Shown: positions 25,083 through 33,041 of the stretch, one piece after another
Layout of the letters: each line of letters starts with the position of its first letter
How positions within the stretch are numbered: position 1 is the first letter of the stretch
Assembly (NCBI GenBank): GCA_022823775.1
Contig: JAJEHI010000015.1
Location: forward strand, 1-36,174
DNA: 36,174 nucleotides
Direction: 5' to 3'
Source: Defluviicoccus sp.
GTDB taxonomy: Bacteria > Pseudomonadota > Alphaproteobacteria > MPNO01
Made by a program: the position numbers and the translations under genes
Notes under the pieces: generated by a model
What the model was told of the DNA's origin: nothing
Database searches by the model: none
The model's input: the letters and a program-made list of their open reading frames with translations, nothing else

Positions 25083-25979
25083 TCACGCCGCAGCTTCGCT
25101 GGCGAGATCGCGGTGCGAAGCGGCGGCCTTGTGCCCCTCCCCGGCCATCCGGGCGGCGAGCCTGTCGACGACGAAGACCGAACGGTGGCGGCCTCCCGTG
25201 CAGCCCATCGCGATGGTGAGGTAACTCTTGCCCTCGGCCCGGTAGCGCGGCAGCACCACCGCGAGGAACGCGGTCAGCGCCTCGAAGAACGGGGCGAACG
25301 CGGGATCGGCCTCGACGAAGGCGGCGACCGCCTTGTCCAGCCCGGTAAGCGACGCCAGATCGGGCTCGTAATGCGGGTTCGCGAGGAAGCGGACGTCGAA
25401 CACGATGTCGGCCTCCGGCGGCAGCCCGTTGCGATAGGCGAACGAGACCAGCGCGATCGCGGGGGCCGGCGCGTCCCCCAGACCGCAGGCGCCGGCGAGG
25501 CGGCGCTTGAGCCCGGCCAGCGTGAGCGTCGAGGTGTCGATGGCCTCGTCGGCGCGTTCGCGGAGCGGCGCGAGCAGCGCGCGCTCCCGGCCGATCGCCT
25601 CGGTCAGCCGGCCGTGTTCCGCGAGGGGGTGCCGGTGCCGGGTCTCGGAATAGCGGCGCCTGAGAATCTCGTCGCCACAATCGAGAAAGACCAACCGGAT
25701 CGGCGCGCGCCGCAGCGCGACGAGGGCATCCAGCCGCGCGTTGACGCCGGCGACGGTGAAATCCCGCGTTCGGATATCGATCCCGATGGCGAGCGGCCGC
25801 CCGCTGTCCCGTTCGGGGTCGACGAGTTCCGCGACCAGGGAGAGCGGCACGTTGTCGACCGCCTCGTAGCCGAGATCCTCCAGCGCCTTCAGCGCCGCCG
25901 TCTTGCCGGCGCCCGACATTCCGGTGACCACCACGATCCGCGCCGTGGCGGCGCTGCTGTCCTGTTCGGCCGCGATCAT
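25083..25979 (-). CDS. rapZ: RapZ-family nucleotide-binding protein (RNase adapter type)
   Basis: A P-loop protein of 298 residues, MIAAEQDSSAATARIVVVTG. Walker A is GMSGAGKTAALKALEDLGYE, followed by the conserved AVDNVPLSLV. FLDCGDEILRRRYSETRHRH then PL is the family's diagnostic middle. ALVSFAYRNGLPPEADIVFD and the C-terminal MGCTGGRHRSVFVVDRLA complete it. In E. coli RapZ guides RNase E to the sRNA GlmZ and controls GlmS; in alphaproteobacteria the target is less clear. Its ATG overlaps the hprK stop by 4 bases. Confidence 0.95.
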   Translation of the reverse strand: MIAAEQDSSAATARIVVVTGMSGAGKTAALKALEDLGYEAVDNVPLSLVAELVDPERDSGRPLAIGIDIRTRDFTVAGVNARLDALVALRRAPIRLVFLDCGDEILRRRYSETRHRHPLAEHGRLTEAIGRERALLAPLRERADEAIDTSTLTLAGLKRRLAGACGLGDAPAPAIALVSFAYRNGLPPEADIVFDVRFLANPHYEPDLASLTGLDKAVAAFVEADPAFAPFFEALTAFLAVVLPRYRAEGKSYLTIAMGCTGGRHRSVFVVDRLAARMAGEGHKAAASHRDLASEAAA

Positions 25980-26434
25980 CGCGCGCTCGTGGAGTTGGGG
26001 GCGGTCTCCCCCGCACTATCGGCCCCGGCGGCGCGCGCGGCAAGCCGGACCTTCGCCGCGGCCGATGCCTCGAAAGGGGCAAGCCGGACCAGCGGGAGCG
26101 CGATGCCGGCGAAGCGCCGCTCGGCGGGCTCGGGAAGGCGGCGGGGACGGCCATCGGCCAGAAGTTCGACCGCGAGCCCGAGCGTCGCGCGGGGCTGCCA
26201 GGCGACGGCGAGGATGCCGAGCCCGCGGACCTCGATCCTGCCGGCCAGCGTCTCGGGCGGCGCGGCTTCGAGCCGGCCCTCGACGGCGCGGATGTCGACC
26301 CGGTCGTCGGCGACGAGGACCGCGCCGCCGTCGATCAGCCGGAGCGCGAGGTCCGACTTTCCGCTGGCGGGCGGTCCGAGCAGCAGAACGCCGCAACCGT
26401 CGACGGCGACGCAACTCGCGTGGACCGTCGCCAT
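25976..26434 (-). CDS. hprK: HPr kinase/phosphorylase, short alphaproteobacterial form
   Basis: A 152-residue enzyme that phosphorylates HPr on the regulatory Ser and, in many species, removes it. It keeps only the catalytic domain: Walker A GPPASGKSDLALRLID (20-35), DDRVD (43-47) and the HprK signature GRIEVRGLGILAV (65-77). The N-terminal domain of the Firmicute enzyme is absent, as is normal for alphaproteobacteria. It is followed by rapZ with a 4-base overlap and preceded immediately by chvG, linking envelope sensing to PTS control. Confidence 0.94.
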   Translation of the reverse strand: MATVHASCVAVDGCGVLLLGPPASGKSDLALRLIDGGAVLVADDRVDIRAVEGRLEAAPPETLAGRIEVRGLGILAVAWQPRATLGLAVELLADGRPRRLPEPAERRFAGIALPLVRLAPFEASAAAKVRLAARAAGADSAGETAPNSTSAR

Positions 26435-26437
26435 CGC

Positions 26438-28012
26438 TCAGCCCGCCGGCAGGCGGACGGTGAACCGCGCACCGGCGATGCCGCCGTTCCCGTCATACCG
26501 GTTGGAGGCCGCGATCGAGCCGCGATGCGCCTCGACGATCTGGCGCGCGATCGCCAGGCCGAGCCCGGAATGGCTTCCGAACCGCTCGCTCTCCGGGCGC
26601 TGGGTGTAGAACCGCTCGAACACGGAATCGAGGTTTTCTTCCGGGATTCCGGGACCTTCGTCGTCGACCGTGACGGCGAGCGTGCCGTTCTCCAGCGCCG
26701 CCCGGACGCTCACCGGCGCGCCGGACGGGCTGAAGGACAGGGCGTTGTCGAGCAGGTTCTGGAAGACCTGGACCAGCCGGCTCTCGATACCGGTCGCGAG
26801 CAGCGGCCCGCCGTCGAGCGCGAGCTCCAGCCCGTTGCCGCGATCCGCGCGGGCGGGCCCATGGATCTCGACAAGCGTCTCCAGCAGGCGGCCGATATCG
26901 ACCTCCGACATCTCGGCCCGGGCGAGCTCGGCATCGAGTCGGGAGGCGCTGGAGATGTCGGTGATCAGCCGGTCGAGCCGGCGCACGTCCTCCTGGATTA
27001 TCGCCATGAGCTGGCGCTGCTGGGCCGGATCGGAGATGCGGGCGGCGGTCTCCACCGCGCTGGAGAGCGAGGTGAGCGGATTCTTTATTTCGTGCGACAC
27101 GTCCGCCGCGAAACGCTCGACGGCCTCCATCCGGTTCCACAGATCCGCCGTCATGTCGCGCAGCGCCGCCGACAGATCGCCGATCTCGTCGCGCCGGGCG
27201 GTGAAGTCGGGGATCTTCAGATGCTCGTTCCGGCCGCCCTTGACCTGCCGCGCGGCCTCGGCGAGCCGCTTCACCGGGCGCGTGATCGTGTTGGCCAGGT
27301 AAAGCGAGAGGATCACCGTCACCCCGAGCGCGACCGCGAACGCGTTGAGGATGCCGAGACGTACGTCGCGCACCGCTTCGCGGATGTCGGCGCCGTCGGC
27401 GGTCAACATGAGCGCGCCCAGCACCCGCTTGAAGCGTTGCACGGGAACCGCCGCGACCAGCACCATCTCTCCGCGTTCGTCGTAGCGGAGGCGGGTCCGC
27501 GCCTCGCCGCCGAGCGCATCGGCGGCTTCCGGGTAGTCGGCGGCGCGCTGAACCGCGCGCTCGGCGTAGTCGCGCGGGCGGTTGCCGGCGGGCAGGAGGC
27601 CGAGCACCCAGTCGTAGACCGCGACGGCGAGACGGTCGGCCAGGCCCTCTTCGCCGGGCGGCGGCAGCGCCTCCTCCTGCACCGGCGCGCCGGGGCCCAC
27701 CATGTCGCGGCTGTCGACGATCAGCGCGCCGCGCGCGCCGAACAGGCGCGCCCGCGCCCGGGTCGGGCCCACCAGCCGGCGCAGCATCGGCCGCGCGGTG
27801 ACCGGGAGCAGCGCCTGGCCCCCGCCGGCGTCCTCCCCGGCCGCGCCCTCGCCGAGCGCGCCGGCGAATATCTCCGCCTGGGTGTGGAGCGAGGCGAGCT
27901 CGGCCTCGACCAGCCCGTCCTCGTACTGGCCGAGATAGAGCAGCCCGGCGACGAGCGCCCCGAGGGCCAGCACGTTGACCGTCAGCACGCGCCGCGTGAG
28001 GGGCGAGATCAT
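26438..28012 (-). CDS. chvG: Sensor histidine kinase ChvG/ExoS-like
   Basis: Inner-membrane sensor kinase of 524 residues. TM1 is about 8-27 (RVLTVNVLALGALVAGLLYL) and TM2 about 220-242 (LGILNAFAVALGVTVILSLY). A periplasmic loop of about 190 residues lies between; in the family this is the part regulated by ExoR. A HAMP region follows (ITRPVKRLAEAARQV). The phospho-acceptor is His307 in ADVSHEIKNPLTSL; the N box is NLLDNALSFSP, G1 is DEGPGIP (451-457) and G2 HSGLGLAI (481-488). It lies 62 bp downstream of chvI on the same strand and immediately before hprK. In relatives ChvG/ChvI controls envelope, acid and host-entry responses. Confidence 0.94.
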   Translation of the reverse strand: MISPLTRRVLTVNVLALGALVAGLLYLGQYEDGLVEAELASLHTQAEIFAGALGEGAAGEDAGGGQALLPVTARPMLRRLVGPTRARARLFGARGALIVDSRDMVGPGAPVQEEALPPPGEEGLADRLAVAVYDWVLGLLPAGNRPRDYAERAVQRAADYPEAADALGGEARTRLRYDERGEMVLVAAVPVQRFKRVLGALMLTADGADIREAVRDVRLGILNAFAVALGVTVILSLYLANTITRPVKRLAEAARQVKGGRNEHLKIPDFTARRDEIGDLSAALRDMTADLWNRMEAVERFAADVSHEIKNPLTSLSSAVETAARISDPAQQRQLMAIIQEDVRRLDRLITDISSASRLDAELARAEMSEVDIGRLLETLVEIHGPARADRGNGLELALDGGPLLATGIESRLVQVFQNLLDNALSFSPSGAPVSVRAALENGTLAVTVDDEGPGIPEENLDSVFERFYTQRPESERFGSHSGLGLAIARQIVEAHRGSIAASNRYDGNGGIAGARFTVRLPAG

Positions 28013-28074
28013 CGGAGCATCCCCGAACGTCGGAACGCCGCGCCGGCGGCCGGGGGCCGGCGCGGCCCGGCGGC

Positions 28075-28764
28075 TCAGTCCTCCCTGTACCGGTAGCCGA
28101 TGCCGTAGAGGGTTTCAATATGACCGAAATCCCCGTCGACCAGCCGGAACTTCTTGCGCAGACGCTTTATGTGGCTGTCGATGGTGCGGTCGTCGACATA
28201 GATGTGCTCGCCATAGGCCGCGTCCATCAGCTGGTCGCGCGACTTCACGTGGCCGGGCCGCAGCGCGAGCGCCATGACGATCAGGAACTCGGTGACCGTC
28301 AGATCGACCGGCCGACCCTGCCAGGAGCAGAGATGGCGCGACCGGTCGAGGGTGAGCTCGCCCCGCACGAGCGCGGCCTCGCCGGGATCCGCGGCGTCCT
28401 TCCGGTGGCGCCGGAGCACGGTGCGGATGCGCTCCAGGAGAAGGCGCTGGGAGAACGGCTTCTTGATGTAGTCGTCGGCACCCATGCGCAGCCCCAGCAC
28501 CTCGTCGACCTCGTCGTCCTTCGAGGTGAGGAAGACGATCGGCATGTCGGAGCGTTTGCGCAGCCGCTGCAGGAGCTCCATGCCGTCCATCCGCGGCATC
28601 TTCACGTCGAGCAGGGCGAGATCGGCCGGATCGGCGCCGAGCCCTTCGAGCGCGGACGCGCCGTCGGTGAAGCATCGCACGGCGAACCCCTCGGCCTCGA
28701 GCAGCATGGAGACCGAGGCGAGGAGGTTGCGGTCGTCGTCGACCAGCGCGATCCGTTGTTTCAC
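28075..28764 (-). CDS. chvI: Response regulator ChvI (OmpR/PhoB type)
   Basis: DNA-binding response regulator of 229 residues. GTG 28764 ([20 protein letters not shown]) is preferred: it follows GAGGGCGGGGGC and gives the family N-terminus. An ATG at 28797 would add 11 unconserved residues. The acidic pocket is Asp10/Asp11, the phosphorylation site Asp53 in [11 protein letters not shown], and the switch Lys lies in DDYIKKPF. The C-terminal winged helix has [19 protein letters not shown] and [19 protein letters not shown]. It is divergent from pckA across about 250 bp, a conserved alphaproteobacterial arrangement. Confidence 0.95.
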   Translation of the reverse strand: MKQRIALVDDDRNLLASVSMLLEAEGFAVRCFTDGASALEGLGADPADLALLDVKMPRMDGMELLQRLRKRSDMPIVFLTSKDDEVDEVLGLRMGADDYIKKPFSQRLLLERIRTVLRRHRKDAADPGEAALVRGELTLDRSRHLCSWQGRPVDLTVTEFLIVMALALRPGHVKSRDQLMDAAYGEHIYVDDRTIDSHIKRLRKKFRLVDGDFGHIETLYGIGYRYRED

Positions 28765-29016
28765 GACGCCCCCGCCCTCGTTGGCCGGCACGCGCATGCC
28801 GGACGCGGCATGCGGCCGCGACCTGTTAGATGGTGTCTCGCGCGGTCGCGGCAAGCCCGGCGAACCGGTCGCGGCAGGCCGAAGCGCGCGGGCGGCGGCC
28901 CCGGTTGAACCGGCGCAACGCACACACTAGTTTCCCGGCTGATACCCGCCCCCGCCATCCGCCCCGCCGGCGCCGTCGGGGCCATGCGCATCCCCGCCAA
29001 TCCCGGGAGGACGAGA

Positions 29017-30627
29017 GTGCAAGGTACCGGATCGACCGCTAGTTCATGGGGGTTGGAAAACCACGGGCTCGTCAACCCCGGCCCAGTCCACTGGAACCCG
29101 GACGTGCCGGCCCTCTACGAGCACGGGCTGAGGCGGGGCGAGGGCGTGCTGGCGCGGGGCGGCGGGTTCGTCACCGAGACGGGCGAGTACACCGGCCGGT
29201 CGCCCAAGGACAAGTTCATCGTCGACGAGCCCTCGTCGTCGGGCGACATCTGGTGGGGGCCGGTCAACAACCGGATCTCGGAAGCGCATTTCGAGGCCGC
29301 GCGCGCGCGGATGGTCGCCTATCTGCAGAACCGCGAGCTGTTCGTCCAGGACGTGTACGCCGGCGCCGATCCGGACTATCGCCTGCCGGTCCGGGTGGTC
29401 ACCGAGCAGGCCTGGCACAGCCTGTTCGCGCGCAACATGTTCATCCCGCCGGCGGAGGCGCAGAAGGCGCGCTTCAAGCCCGAATTCACCGTGCTGCACG
29501 CGCCCAACCTGCACTCGGTGCCGGAGATCGACGGCACCCGGTCCGAGGTGGGCGTCCTGCTCAACTTCGCGAAGCGTCTGATCCTGGTCACCGGCTCGCA
29601 CTATACGGGCGAGATCAAGAAGACGATCTTCTCGGTGCTCAACTACATCCTGCCCGGCGAGGGCGTGCTCTCGATGCACTGCTCGTCCAATATCGGGCCG
29701 AAGGGCGACACGGCGATCTTCTTCGGCCTCTCGGGGACCGGAAAGACGACGCTGTCGGCCGACCGCACGCGGACCCTGATCGGCGACGACGAGCACGGCT
29801 GGTCGGACAACGGCGTGTTCAACTTCGAGGGCGGCTGCTACGCCAAGACGATCGCGCTCTCGGCCGAGGCGGAGCCCGAGATCTACAACGCCTGCTTCCG
29901 CTTCGGCACCCTGCTGGAGAACGTCGTCATCGATCCCGTGACCCGCGAGCCCGATTTCGACGACGGCTCGCTCACCGAGAACACCCGCGCCTCCTACCCG
30001 CTCCATTTCCTCGGCAACGTGGAGGAGTCGGGCATGGGCGGGCATCCGGCCAATATCGTGATGCTGACCGCGGACGCGTTCGGCGTCCTGCCGCCGATCA
30101 GCCGGCTCACCCCGGAACAGGCGATGTACCATTTCCTGTCGGGCTACACCGCGCGCCTCGCCGGCACCGAGCGCGGCCTCGGCAGCGAGCCCGAGGCGAC
30201 GTTCTCGACCTGCTTCGGCGCGCCCTTCCTGCCGCGCCACCCGACGGTCTACGCGAAGCTGCTGGGCGAGAAGATCGCGCGCCACGGGGCGACCTGCTGG
30301 CTGGTCAACACCGGCTGGAGCGGCGGCGCGTTCGGTGTCGGCGAGCGGATGAAGATCGCCCATACCCGCGCCATGGTGCGCGCGGCGATCGAGGGCAAGC
30401 TCGCCTCGGTCGCGGTCGCGCCCGACCCCAATTTCGGCGTGCTGGTGCCCGAGAACGTGCCCGACGTGCCGAACGAGGTGCTGAGCCCGCGCAACACCTG
30501 GTCCGACAAGGGCGGCTACGACACCGCCGCCCGCGGCCTCGCGCAACGCTTCGAAGCCAATTTCGAGCAGTTCGAGAGCGCGGTGGACGACAAGGTGAAG
30601 GCCGCCGCGATCCGGGCGGCGGCGTAG
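29017..30627 (+). CDS. pckA: ATP-dependent phosphoenolpyruvate carboxykinase
   Basis: Converts oxaloacetate and ATP to PEP and CO2, the entry step of gluconeogenesis. GTG 29017, directly after GGGAGGACGAGA, gives 536 residues (MQGTGSTASSWGLENHGLVN), the length of rhizobial PckA. An in-frame ATG at 28984 lacks a ribosome site. Motifs are RSPKDKF (61-67), MFIPPAEAQKARFKPEFTVL, the PEPCK kinase-1a loop GLSGTGKTTLSAD (237-249), and NFEGGCYAKTIALS. VNTGWSGGAFGVGERMKI is also present. It is divergent from chvI and is probably controlled by the carbon-status module beside it. Downstream lies the low-GC accessory island. Confidence 0.97.
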   Translation: MQGTGSTASSWGLENHGLVNPGPVHWNPDVPALYEHGLRRGEGVLARGGGFVTETGEYTGRSPKDKFIVDEPSSSGDIWWGPVNNRISEAHFEAARARMVAYLQNRELFVQDVYAGADPDYRLPVRVVTEQAWHSLFARNMFIPPAEAQKARFKPEFTVLHAPNLHSVPEIDGTRSEVGVLLNFAKRLILVTGSHYTGEIKKTIFSVLNYILPGEGVLSMHCSSNIGPKGDTAIFFGLSGTGKTTLSADRTRTLIGDDEHGWSDNGVFNFEGGCYAKTIALSAEAEPEIYNACFRFGTLLENVVIDPVTREPDFDDGSLTENTRASYPLHFLGNVEESGMGGHPANIVMLTADAFGVLPPISRLTPEQAMYHFLSGYTARLAGTERGLGSEPEATFSTCFGAPFLPRHPTVYAKLLGEKIARHGATCWLVNTGWSGGAFGVGERMKIAHTRAMVRAAIEGKLASVAVAPDPNFGVLVPENVPDVPNEVLSPRNTWSDKGGYDTAARGLAQRFEANFEQFESAVDDKVKAAAIRAAA

Positions 30628-30636
30628 GGGGACGCG

Positions 30637-30840
30637 GTGGATCTGCTACCGGGGTCGATCTGCCGATTGTTGCGACGAATGGCGGACGGGAAGCGGTCGC
30701 CCGTCGCGGTCAAAGTACCCAACGCCACGACCCTTGCAGCCATGAAGGAGCTGAACGAAGGCAAGGGCAAGCGCTTCGCCAGCGCGGAGAAGCTGTTCAA
30801 GGAGATCGGGGCCTGTGGCGTCGGCCCACGCGGCTCGTAA
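30637..30840 (+). pseudogene. Remnant of a RelB/DinJ-type antitoxin
   Basis: The stretch VKVPNATTLAAMKELNEGKG then KRFASAEKLFKEIGA is the C-terminal, toxin-wrapping half of RelB/DinJ antitoxins. The N-terminal ribbon-helix-helix half is missing or degenerated: the upstream residues ICRLLRRMADGKRSPVA resemble only a blurred version of it. The best internal start is ATG 30679, which leaves 53 residues. No RelE-type toxin follows; the next 90 bases have no gene. It probably marks a decayed toxin-antitoxin locus at the edge of the accessory island. It could alternatively be a functional solo fragment, which I consider less likely. Confidence 0.5.
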
Positions 30841-30930
30841 GGGGCGTGAAAAGAGCTATCGTGCGACGGATCACTTTATCTGTTCTGAGGGGATAATCAC
30901 CTGACAGTTCAGGTCGCCAGCGCGCGATCG

Positions 30931-32325
30931 TCAAGAGTCGTGCGCGCCGGGAATGGATACCTTTCGATCTTCTTCTTTCCGCCAATCACAGAATTTCTTC
31001 ACATCTGCGGCGCTTTTTGGATGACATTTCCGGTGAACCAATACAGCGTTGTCCAGATTTGTCGGTCCACCTTCCGAATGAGGTATTACGTGGTGAATTT
31101 CTGCTTCCTCCCATGAAACCCTTTCGCTGTGCCCATTCATGCGGCACCACTGACATACTTCCAAGTCTCGGAAGAACACAGTGGACCGTTGCAACTCGGT
31201 GAACGCTCTTTGGCTGTCAAGCTTCTTTGGCGACAAAAGCATCAGCATTTCTTGTACGAAGAACGCGTGTCTCCTTCGAATTGTGGTTCCGCTATCTGAC
31301 CGTGTTTGCGTCCATTGACCATACTCAGTGTAATATTTCTCGTATTCTGAAGTCCGCCGGTTCCTGTTTGCCTCCGTTGCCTTTCGCCGCCGTGCTTCAA
31401 ATTCGTTCAGTTTGCTGGCTAATTGGTTCTCCCACCCCGCCGCGTATTCGTCCAACAAAGAGTCAATCAAGAGCACAAGGTGAATCAAATAGTGTCCGGT
31501 TATTTTCGGTTTTCCGCTGAGTACACTATATAGCTTCTGACAAATCGTCTCAAATCGCCGAGCTTCGTCTGATCTAACATCAAATCCTATATGTGAGTGG
31601 TAAAATTCATCAATATTCGCCGATTGGATATCACAAAATTTCTTTTCTTTCTTCATTGTCCAAAACAACATGAAGGATTGTGCTGTCAGCTGTCGCCGTC
31701 TGCTTTCATTACCTGTTATATTTTCTCGAAACAAAGGCAACCCCGGCCATTTGTCGACTTCTTTTTTCCCTCCAATTCGGAGCACAAACTCGGTGAAATT
31801 TCCGGGCCACGAATCTCGCTTATCTTGGGGCGTTAGTGGCGTCCCACCCTGGAGCCGGATGAATAAGTCTCGAATTGGGTTTTCGTCGTTTGTAACGATT
31901 TCGTAAACCACAATGTTTTGAGACTTGAGGCTTTTCTTCAAATCCTCAGTCAAATCATCGAAACGTTTGCCGCCCCACGGGCATACGCTATCTTTTGCGA
32001 AATTTGGAAATTTAAAACCAGTTTCACTTGAGGGGTCTAGAAGAGAAAACGCACCTTCGCAATAGCTATAAATGGCATCGATTCGCTGTTGTCCATCTAC
32101 AACATCGTAAAACGTATTTGTGATGTCCTCATCTGATGTTTCCTTTAGATGAAAATAGAAGGCCGGAATTGAATATCCTCTAAAAATTGAATCAATGAAC
32201 ATGCACTTTTGCACTTGAGTCCAACGCAAGCCCCGTTGGTATTCATGATTTACACGCAATATTTGTTTGCGTTGCAATCTGACCAAACGACCGACGGTCC
32301 AGTCTTGTTTGATATTGATCTGCAT
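30931..32325 (-). CDS. DUF262-HNH endonuclease, GmrSD/SspE/BrxU-like
   Basis: A 464-residue single-chain candidate restriction or defence protein, MQINIKQDWTVGRLVRLQRK. The N-terminal DUF262 domain has YQRGLRW (29-35), the nucleotide-site motif VVDGQQRID (75-83) and LFIRLQGGTPLTPQDKRD (154-171). In GmrS, BrxU and SspE this domain binds or hydrolyses NTP and senses modified DNA. The middle (about 180-385) is unassigned and charged. The C-terminus is an HNH nuclease: Cys391-x2-Cys394, EIHHVIPHSEGG (His411/His412), LDNAVLVHRKCH with Asn426, His431, Cys434 and His435. Base composition and codons are clearly AT-richer than the neighbours, showing transfer. It has its own promoter; no methyltransferase, Dnd or Ssp genes are in view. 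The ribosome site is GGGAGAG. Confidence 0.85.
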   Translation of the reverse strand: MQINIKQDWTVGRLVRLQRKQILRVNHEYQRGLRWTQVQKCMFIDSIFRGYSIPAFYFHLKETSDEDITNTFYDVVDGQQRIDAIYSYCEGAFSLLDPSSETGFKFPNFAKDSVCPWGGKRFDDLTEDLKKSLKSQNIVVYEIVTNDENPIRDLFIRLQGGTPLTPQDKRDSWPGNFTEFVLRIGGKKEVDKWPGLPLFRENITGNESRRRQLTAQSFMLFWTMKKEKKFCDIQSANIDEFYHSHIGFDVRSDEARRFETICQKLYSVLSGKPKITGHYLIHLVLLIDSLLDEYAAGWENQLASKLNEFEARRRKATEANRNRRTSEYEKYYTEYGQWTQTRSDSGTTIRRRHAFFVQEMLMLLSPKKLDSQRAFTELQRSTVFFRDLEVCQWCRMNGHSERVSWEEAEIHHVIPHSEGGPTNLDNAVLVHRKCHPKSAADVKKFCDWRKEEDRKVSIPGAHDS

Positions 32326-32370
32326 GAATTACTCTCCCTGTTCAGCGGCTAGTTATCTACATAGTAGGAC

Positions 32371-32391
32371 ATTATAGGTCCATGCTGGACC
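32371..32391 (-). promoter_or_regulatory. Promoter -10 with overlapping palindromic operator candidate for the DUF262-HNH gene
   Basis: On the minus strand TATAAT (32376-32371) lies 45 bases upstream of the ATG. Immediately before it is GGTCCAGCATGGACC (32391-32377), a perfect inverted repeat with a 3-base centre. It sits where the -10/-35 spacer would be, and a further GGAC...GTCC half-pair straddles the -10 itself. No good TTGACA is found at 16-18 bases. A repressor bound here would block the polymerase. The remaining 32392-32520 contains no recognisable gene. Confidence 0.5.
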
Positions 32392-32520
32392 AGTCTAGTA
32401 GTTCGGGAATCTTGTTAGCGTTGACCTCCTTGTCCGGAAGCGCCGTGGGGGCCTTGCTTCCTGCAGTTTGTGGGGCGGAGCCGATTCGACGTCGCTGTCC
32501 TCGCGCAGCCTGCTTTCACG

Positions 32521-32808
32521 TTACCCCGCCCCGATCCGTTCGACCTCGATGGTCCGTTCGAGATGGCGCGAGTTGGCGAGGTCGAAGGCGAGCTGCATGC
32601 GGAGCCATGTTTCCGGGGTGGACCCGAACGCCTTCGACAACCGGTAGGCCATCTCGATCGAGACCGACGCTTTCTCGTTCACCAGGTTGGACAGGGTTTG
32701 CCGTCCGACGCCGAGCCGCCTGGCGCTCTCGGACACCGACAAACCCAGCGGTTTCAGGCAGTCTTCGCGCACGATGGCGCCGGGATGTACCGGATTCTTC
32801 TTCGCCAT
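32521..32808 (-). CDS. higA: HigA-type antitoxin (XRE-family HTH), toxin partner missing
   Basis: A 95-residue protein from ATG 32808, MAKKNPVHPGAIVREDCLKP. VHPGAIVREDCLKPLGLSVS is the HigA signature, followed by the helix-turn-helix ESARRLGVGRQTLSNLVNEK (about 27-46), and then SIEMAYRLSKAFGSTPETWL, typical of the family. In intact loci a HigB toxin of about 92 residues lies just upstream on the same strand. Here the upstream 90 bases hold no HigB frame and soon meet a 35-bp palindromic element (32901-32935). It may still bind its own promoter or act in trans on toxins elsewhere. Confidence 0.88.
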   Translation of the reverse strand: MAKKNPVHPGAIVREDCLKPLGLSVSESARRLGVGRQTLSNLVNEKASVSIEMAYRLSKAFGSTPETWLRMQLAFDLANSRHLERTIEVERIGAG

Positions 32809-32900
32809 GCCTCTTCGGCGCCGATGGATGCAATCGGTATCGATTGAAGTCAAGGGAGCCTATGAAGATTAGTGACGAGCGGGAGGTCAACGGCACCTCG

Positions 32901-32935
32901 TCCGTCATGCCCGGAACAAGTCCGGGCATGACGGA
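32901..32935. repeat. 35-bp palindromic intergenic element
   Basis: Perfect 15-base arms TCCGTCATGCCCGGA and TCCGGGCATGACGGA flank the loop ACAAG. The same core recurs at 35755-35775, 35825-35847 and 35907-35929. It belongs to the REP-like class of dispersed palindromes seen in alphaproteobacterial genomes. It lies in the 233-bp gap between higA and the RidA gene; the rest of that gap shows no gene. Confidence 0.8.
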
Positions 32936-33041
32936 AGGGGACGGTGACGACGTTCCCTTCGCCGGTCTGCGCCAGCCGGCCGATCGTCAACCTGCTCGCA
33001 TAAGCCCCAAGTCACGAGCGTGGGGGAGGACCGCCCCGCCC

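Noticed and set aside
29044..30546. Minus-strand frame opposite pckA
   Set aside because: Shadow of pckA, with no recognisable domain and no ribosome site.
31017..32325. Small plus-strand frames inside the DUF262-HNH gene
   Set aside because: They lie antisense to a protein with clear ordered motifs and have no ribosome sites or family resemblance.
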